Source of the DNA: an uncultured Ardenticatenia bacterium
GTDB lineage: Bacteria; Chloroflexota; Anaerolineae; 4572-78; NAK82
Length of the DNA stretch: 64,000 nucleotides
Reading direction: 5' to 3'
Assembly (NCBI GenBank): GCA_937127125.1
Contig: CAKZLO010000003.1
Coordinates: forward strand, 62,001 to 126,000
This document shows positions 59,656-64,000 of the stretch, piece after piece; within the stretch, counting starts at the first letter, position 1, and each line of letters opens with the position of its first letter. The notes under the pieces are model-generated. The model made no database searches, was not told the origin of the DNA, and saw only the letters and a program-made list of their open reading frames with translations. The position numbers and the translations under genes are program-made.

Positions 59656-60044
59656 TTACTCTGGCAGGATGCCTGATTGCTGGAGTGCACCATCACACAT
59701 CCAGTAATCTGACAAGGTCTCTCCAATCCGCATGCCCGCTACAATAGTTACCCGCTGGACTGAGCGTAGGCGACTAAGCCAGCCCCTCGCTGTGCCAAAG
59801 AGACGGACTCCTTCTGCGCACGAGATTCCAAACAGCGAAGCAGCATGCCGCCTCGGAAGAGACACTGAGGTTGAAACCAAGCTGTGTTGGGGCGTCGGGA
59901 CAAACCAGCAACGCACTGATGCGCAACTGCTTCCAAGTGAAAGAAAAGAGTATTCGGACTGTGAATGAGCAGCTGCTCACCTCTCGTAGCGCTGCACATA
60001 CGTCCTCCCGCTTCGTGGAGCATCCCCTCCCGACAGTGTTTTAA
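59656..60044 (-). pseudogene. Probable decayed LacI-family regulator effector-domain remnant
   Basis: Frame-broken fragments LLVCPDAPTQLGFNLSVSSEAACCFAVWNLV and QRVTIVAG...CDGALQQSGILPE resemble LacI SVS.d...aA..AV.hLv...RI..I.G....AL...GI. Confidence 0.35.
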
Positions 60045-60073
60045 AGTATAGCATAGGAACCAGCTTCTGTCAA
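60045..60073 (-). promoter_or_regulatory. Sigma70-type promoter, leftward toward ABC operon
   Basis: Minus strand TTGACA (60073-60068), 17-bp spacer, TATACT (60050-60045). Confidence 0.7.
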
Positions 60074-60092
60074 GGGAAATTGAAGTGAGAGT

Positions 60093-60232
60093 AGGGCTTT
60101 TCAATGTTCCAACAATAGCGATAGGCTACAGTCGGTAGAGGCGAAATGTGTTGGTGGTCATCGGGGACATAGCGATACCTCAGAGCGCGCAGGTCTCCAT
60201 CCACTCACCATGTTTGGGCATTGAAGAGTTCT
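60093..60232 (-). repeat. MITE-like element copy B (inverted relative to copy A)
   Basis: agggcttttcaatgttccaac ... gtttgggcattgaagagttct terminal inverted repeats; homologous to 52564-52708. Confidence 0.75.
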
Positions 60233-60464
60233 ACATGCTGGAATGAACGCATTGACACCCATGTGTTTGTGTGTTATGATGAGATGTGCCAGCGTCAGCG
60301 TCTTGGCATACGGCCGCTGAGGAGTGCGCACCAAATAGTGAGGGCAGGGTAGCACCACTGTCAGCCCGGAGCGATCACCCGGCCGGCTGTTCCCGATCCT
60401 AGCATACAATCGTCCCGGGGGCGCCCGACGGCAACGTGCAGGATGACCCGCAATGAGCGCTGGC

Positions 60465-60547
60465 GGGCCGGTGGCGGAATGGCAGACGCAGGGGACTTAA
60501 AATCCCTTTCCCCTCGGGGAGTGTGGGTTCGACTCCCACCCGGCCCA
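60465..60547 (+). tRNA. tRNA-Leu (anticodon TAA)
   Basis: GGGCCGG/CCGGCCC acceptor stem, long variable arm, anticodon loop CTTAAAA, GGTTCGACTCC T-arm. Confidence 0.95.
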
Positions 60548-60770
60548 TTGAAACCGTACACCCTACCGAATCGCCGCGACTGTGAGGGAGTGGATTGTAC
60601 TGCCGCTTGTTCATGCGCCGCCCCTGACCGCTTGCTTACGCGCGTGGCTCTGATCCACACCATGCGCAAGGGATTGGGGCTGTTTTTTCCCCTCTCCACA
60701 ACAAGAGAGGAACGACCAGGCATCGGGAGACAGAAAGAGGTGCGCGGATCACAAGCTATGGCACACTACA

Positions 60771-60844
60771 TGAGCCGTGTGGGATTCGAACCCACGACTC
60801 CCTGCTTAAAAGGCAGGTGCTCTACCAGCCTGAGCTAACGGCTC
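60771..60844 (-). tRNA. tRNA-Lys (anticodon TTT)
   Basis: GAGCCGT/ACGGCTC acceptor stem, anticodon loop CTTTTAA, GGTTCGAATCC T-arm. Confidence 0.95.
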
Positions 60845-60964
60845 GCGCGCTAAAGTTTAGCATTCCCCCTATATTTTGTCAATTCAGATTTTCCAGTCGC
60901 ACCCCTATTATTTTCCGGCTTGACACCGCCACGCTCCAGGACGATAATTCTGCCGGTCAACACT

Positions 60965-61834
60965 ATGAAAGAATGTCCACAGCCCCATTTCAAACACATC
61001 GGTCTGTTGTACCACCCCATGATTCCGCAATCCCGCGTCCTGGCTGCCGAGATGCTGGAGTTTCTGGAAGGTCGTGGCGTCTCCGTTTGGGTGGGATCGA
61101 ACTGGGACGAAGCGGCTGTAGCAGAACAGGCAGCTGCGCTTGACCTGTTTGTCACCCTGGGGGGTGATGGCAGTATGCTGCGCGCCGCACGGATGGGCTC
61201 GCGGCACGGCATCCCCATCCTGGGCGTCAATCTGGGGCGTCTGGGCTTCTTGGCTGAGTTGCAACCGCAAGCTTGGCACGAAGGGTTGGAACGCACTCTG
61301 GCGGGCGACTACTGGGTGGAAGAACGCATGATGATCGAGGCGCAATACTGGCGTGCTGATCAGCAGATCAGCTGTCATGAAGCACTCAACGAAGTGGTGG
61401 TCAGCCGTGGCGCGCTGGCACGCATTGTGCGACTGCCCACCTACATCGATGGCGGCTACCTGACGACCTACGCCGCGGATGGCCTGATCGTTTCCACTGC
61501 CACCGGTTCTACGGCATATGCGCTAGCGGCGGGCGGTCCGATTGTGCCTCCCGAGTTGAAGAACATGCTGCTGATCCCGCTGGCGCCTCATCTCAGTTTG
61601 GAGCGCGCCATCGTCCTCTCCCAGGGTAGTGTAGTGCGCATCAAAGTTCGCACTGACCATGTCGCCATCCTTACCATTGACGGCCAGTATCAGGTGGAGA
61701 TGGCCGATCGCGATGAGGTGGTCGTGCATGCTAGCCCGCGCGTGTGTCGCTTCATCCGGCTGCAAGATCGCACCTACTTCTATCGCACCTTGATGCAAAG
61801 GCTGGGTGTCTCGGCCAACGAAAGCGGAGACTGA
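60965..61834 (+). CDS. nadK: NAD(+)/NADH kinase
   Basis: LFVTLGGDGSMLRAAR, GVNLGRLGFLAEL, DGLIVSTATGSTAYALAAGGPIV. Confidence 0.95.
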   Translation: MKECPQPHFKHIGLLYHPMIPQSRVLAAEMLEFLEGRGVSVWVGSNWDEAAVAEQAAALDLFVTLGGDGSMLRAARMGSRHGIPILGVNLGRLGFLAELQPQAWHEGLERTLAGDYWVEERMMIEAQYWRADQQISCHEALNEVVVSRGALARIVRLPTYIDGGYLTTYAADGLIVSTATGSTAYALAAGGPIVPPELKNMLLIPLAPHLSLERAIVLSQGSVVRIKVRTDHVAILTIDGQYQVEMADRDEVVVHASPRVCRFIRLQDRTYFYRTLMQRLGVSANESGD

Positions 61835-61837
61835 ACT

Positions 61838-62350
61838 GTGCAACCAGAAGGAGAAGTAGCACTCACCTGCTACCGCCATCCTGATACGCCCACCAGTTTG
61901 CGCTGCAACCGCTGCGGCAACCCCATTTGTCCCAAATGTGCTGTACGCACACCGGTGGGCTTCCGTTGCCCCGATTGCGTACGTACACAGCAGAATCGCT
62001 TCTATACGGGGGGCAAGCTGGACTATGTAATTGCAGGCGTGGTAGCGCTGCCGCTGTCCCTCATAGCAGGGTACATCTTCACCTTTGTGGTGGCACGCAT
62101 AGGCTTCTTTTCATGGCTGATCGCTTTCCTGCTCGCTCCGCCTGTTGGGGGTCTTATTGCGGAGGCGGTGTGGCGTGCGGTGGGCCGCCGGCGCAGTCGC
62201 TATCTGAGCACAGTGGTGTTGGTTTGCCTGATCGTCGGGGTGTTGCCCTTTATTGCACTCGTCTTGCTGAGCGGCAACCTGCTGGGTCTCGTGGTGCCAG
62301 GCATTCTGATTTTCCTGGGAAGTGGAGCTGCAGCGGCCCGGTTGCGGTGA
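61838..62350 (+). CDS. B-box-type zinc-finger membrane protein
   Basis: CYRHPDTPTSLRCNRCGNPICPKCAVRTPVGFRCPDC plus TM helices; GTG start. Confidence 0.85.
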   Translation: MQPEGEVALTCYRHPDTPTSLRCNRCGNPICPKCAVRTPVGFRCPDCVRTQQNRFYTGGKLDYVIAGVVALPLSLIAGYIFTFVVARIGFFSWLIAFLLAPPVGGLIAEAVWRAVGRRRSRYLSTVVLVCLIVGVLPFIALVLLSGNLLGLVVPGILIFLGSGAAAARLR

Positions 62351-62603
62351 CCCAGCGGCAACTCAGCAGCGAAGCGTCCCCGCCAGCTGAAACCCAAATT
62401 GCACGGCACAGGCAGATGTGCCAAAATTAAATGAGAATGGGATAAGAGCAATGTGTCTACACCATTTCACGCTGAAAGACAGAGGATTTGTGGCGCGTCC
62501 ATATTGCGCGCGGCAGGGATAGCGGAGCGCGTTGCAACTGTTCTTGCGGGCATTTGTTCCAATGCTGACCGTCCGACTGGCGGGGTAAGGTCAACCGGGC
62601 ACG

Positions 62604-64000
62604 ATGTTGGTTGAGCTGAACATCGCCAACTTTGCCATTATCGAGCAGTTGCGCCTGCAGCTGGCCCCCGGTTTCAACGTGCTGACAGGCGAGACAGGCG
62701 CCGGCAAGTCGATCATCATCGACGCTGTCGGGCTGCTGCTGGGTGGCCGCGCCGACACAACCATGGTGCGCGCTGGAGCTGAGATGGCTCAGATCGAGGG
62801 CCTCTTCCACCTGGACGCACGCATGCAAGCCTTGCTGCAACCCATTCTGGCGCGCGAGGGTTTGGAGGGAGATGCTCCGGATGTGCTGGTGCTGGGGCGT
62901 GAGATTCGCGCCAACGGGCGTTCCTACTGCCGCGTCAATGGTCGTGTGGTGAGTCTAGGCTTGCTGGAGGAGATAGGTCAGCCGCTGGTGGATATTCATG
63001 GTCAGGGCGAGCATCTCAGTTTGCTGCGCACAGCAGCACAGCAGCGTCTGCTGGATCGTTTTGGTGGGTTGGAGGTACAACGTGAGCAGCTGGCGGAGCA
63101 AGTGCGCCGGCTGCGCGCTGTGCGTCGCGAACTGGAAATGTTGCTGCGCGATGAAAGGGAACTGGCACGGCGCATTGATCAGCTGACGTACCAGATCCAG
63201 GAGATTGACTCGGCCCGGCTGCGTCTCGAGGAGGAAGAGGAGCTGCATGCTGAGCGCACCCGTCTGGCCAACGCCGAGCGCTTGGCCCAGCTGGCCGATG
63301 AAGCTTGCCGTCTGCTTTACGAAGGTGATGAGACGCAATTGGCTGCCAGTGACCTGCTTGGTCAGGTATCGCGCGTTTTGTACCAGCTGGCGCAGATCGA
63401 TGCCTCTCTGGTTGCCAGTCATGAGCAAGCGGACTCATTGACGGTTCAGGTGAGCGAGCTGGCGCACACATTGCGCGCCTACCGCGACAATGTCGAGATC
63501 AACCCACGTCGGCTGGAATACGTAGAAGAACGCTTGGCATTGCTCCACAATCTCAAGCGCAAGTATGGTGGCTCCATTGCCGAGGTGCTGGCATATCGTG
63601 AGCAGGCGCAGGCAGAGCTGGAGCACATCACGCACAGTGGGGAGCGCACGGAATGGCTGCGCGCCGAAGAGGAGCGACTGCGGCACGAGATTGGCCAGGC
63701 GGCGCTGGCTCTATCCCGGGCACGCCGCGCAGCAGCGAAGCGACTGGCTGCTGGCGCCGAAGCCCAGCTGGCTGATCTGAATATGAAGGGGGCACGCTTC
63801 GCCGTGGATCTGACCTGGAGCGATGATCCGGAGGGCGTCTACGTCGAAGGACGAACCCTGGCATGCAATGAGAACGGCATCGACCGTGTCGAGTTTATGA
63901 TCGCGCCTAATCCGGGTGAAGGGCTGAATCCGCTGGCCCGAACGGCCTCAGGTGGCGAGGCCAGTCGGCTGATGTTAGCGCTTAAGACGGTACTGGCGGC
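62604..64000 (+). CDS. recN: DNA repair protein RecN (3' end outside window)
   Basis: MLVELNIANFAIIEQLRLQLAPGFNVLTGETGAGKSIIIDAVGLLLGGRA; VDIHGQGEHLSLL; ends at ASGGEASRLMLALK. Confidence 0.95.
   Translation, partial: MLVELNIANFAIIEQLRLQLAPGFNVLTGETGAGKSIIIDAVGLLLGGRADTTMVRAGAEMAQIEGLFHLDARMQALLQPILAREGLEGDAPDVLVLGREIRANGRSYCRVNGRVVSLGLLEEIGQPLVDIHGQGEHLSLLRTAAQQRLLDRFGGLEVQREQLAEQVRRLRAVRRELEMLLRDERELARRIDQLTYQIQEIDSARLRLEEEEELHAERTRLANAERLAQLADEACRLLYEGDETQLAASDLLGQVSRVLYQLAQIDASLVASHEQADSLTVQVSELAHTLRAYRDNVEINPRRLEYVEERLALLHNLKRKYGGSIAEVLAYREQAQAELEHITHSGERTEWLRAEEERLRHEIGQAALALSRARRAAAKRLAAGAEAQLADLNMKGARFAVDLTWSDDPEGVYVEGRTLACNENGIDRVEFMIAPNPGEGLNPLARTASGGEASRLMLALKTVLA

Noticed and set aside
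62350-62604. Possible LexA box upstream of recN
   Set aside because: No GAAC-N4-GTTC palindrome found in the spacer. The gttc occurrences there are not paired with gaac at the right spacing.

Overview
The window is a chromosomal segment from a bacterium whose gene content looks Chloroflexota-like (inference from gene content only). It is densely coding and holds about 40 recognisable genes, one IS3-family element and two tRNAs. Main blocks: (1) a leftward sugar operon (ABC substrate-binding protein, divergent GroEL-like protein, BNR propeller, PfkB kinase, SIS isomerase) with an IS3 element sitting between its promoter and its first gene; (2) a methylmalonyl-CoA mutase pathway with split subunits and an inserted two-component system; (3) a membrane/ClpP-class protease and eRF1-like group; (4) a polysaccharide glycosyltransferase and Wzm/Wzt export cluster; (5) a duplicated-permease anion ABC system, a lone LarB and two paralogous TolB-like propeller proteins; (6) an SRAP (YedK) plus FtsK-like ATPase pair with a LexA-box-like palindrome; (7) a complete carbohydrate ABC importer with two complementary-degenerate ATPases, flanked by an inverted pair of about 140-bp MITE-like repeats. 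The most interesting signals are the asymmetric ATPase pair, the flanking repeat pair, the putative SOS operator, the divergent chaperonin lacking both catalytic aspartates, and the IS insertion between a consensus promoter and its operon. All alignments were done by eye. No database search was run.
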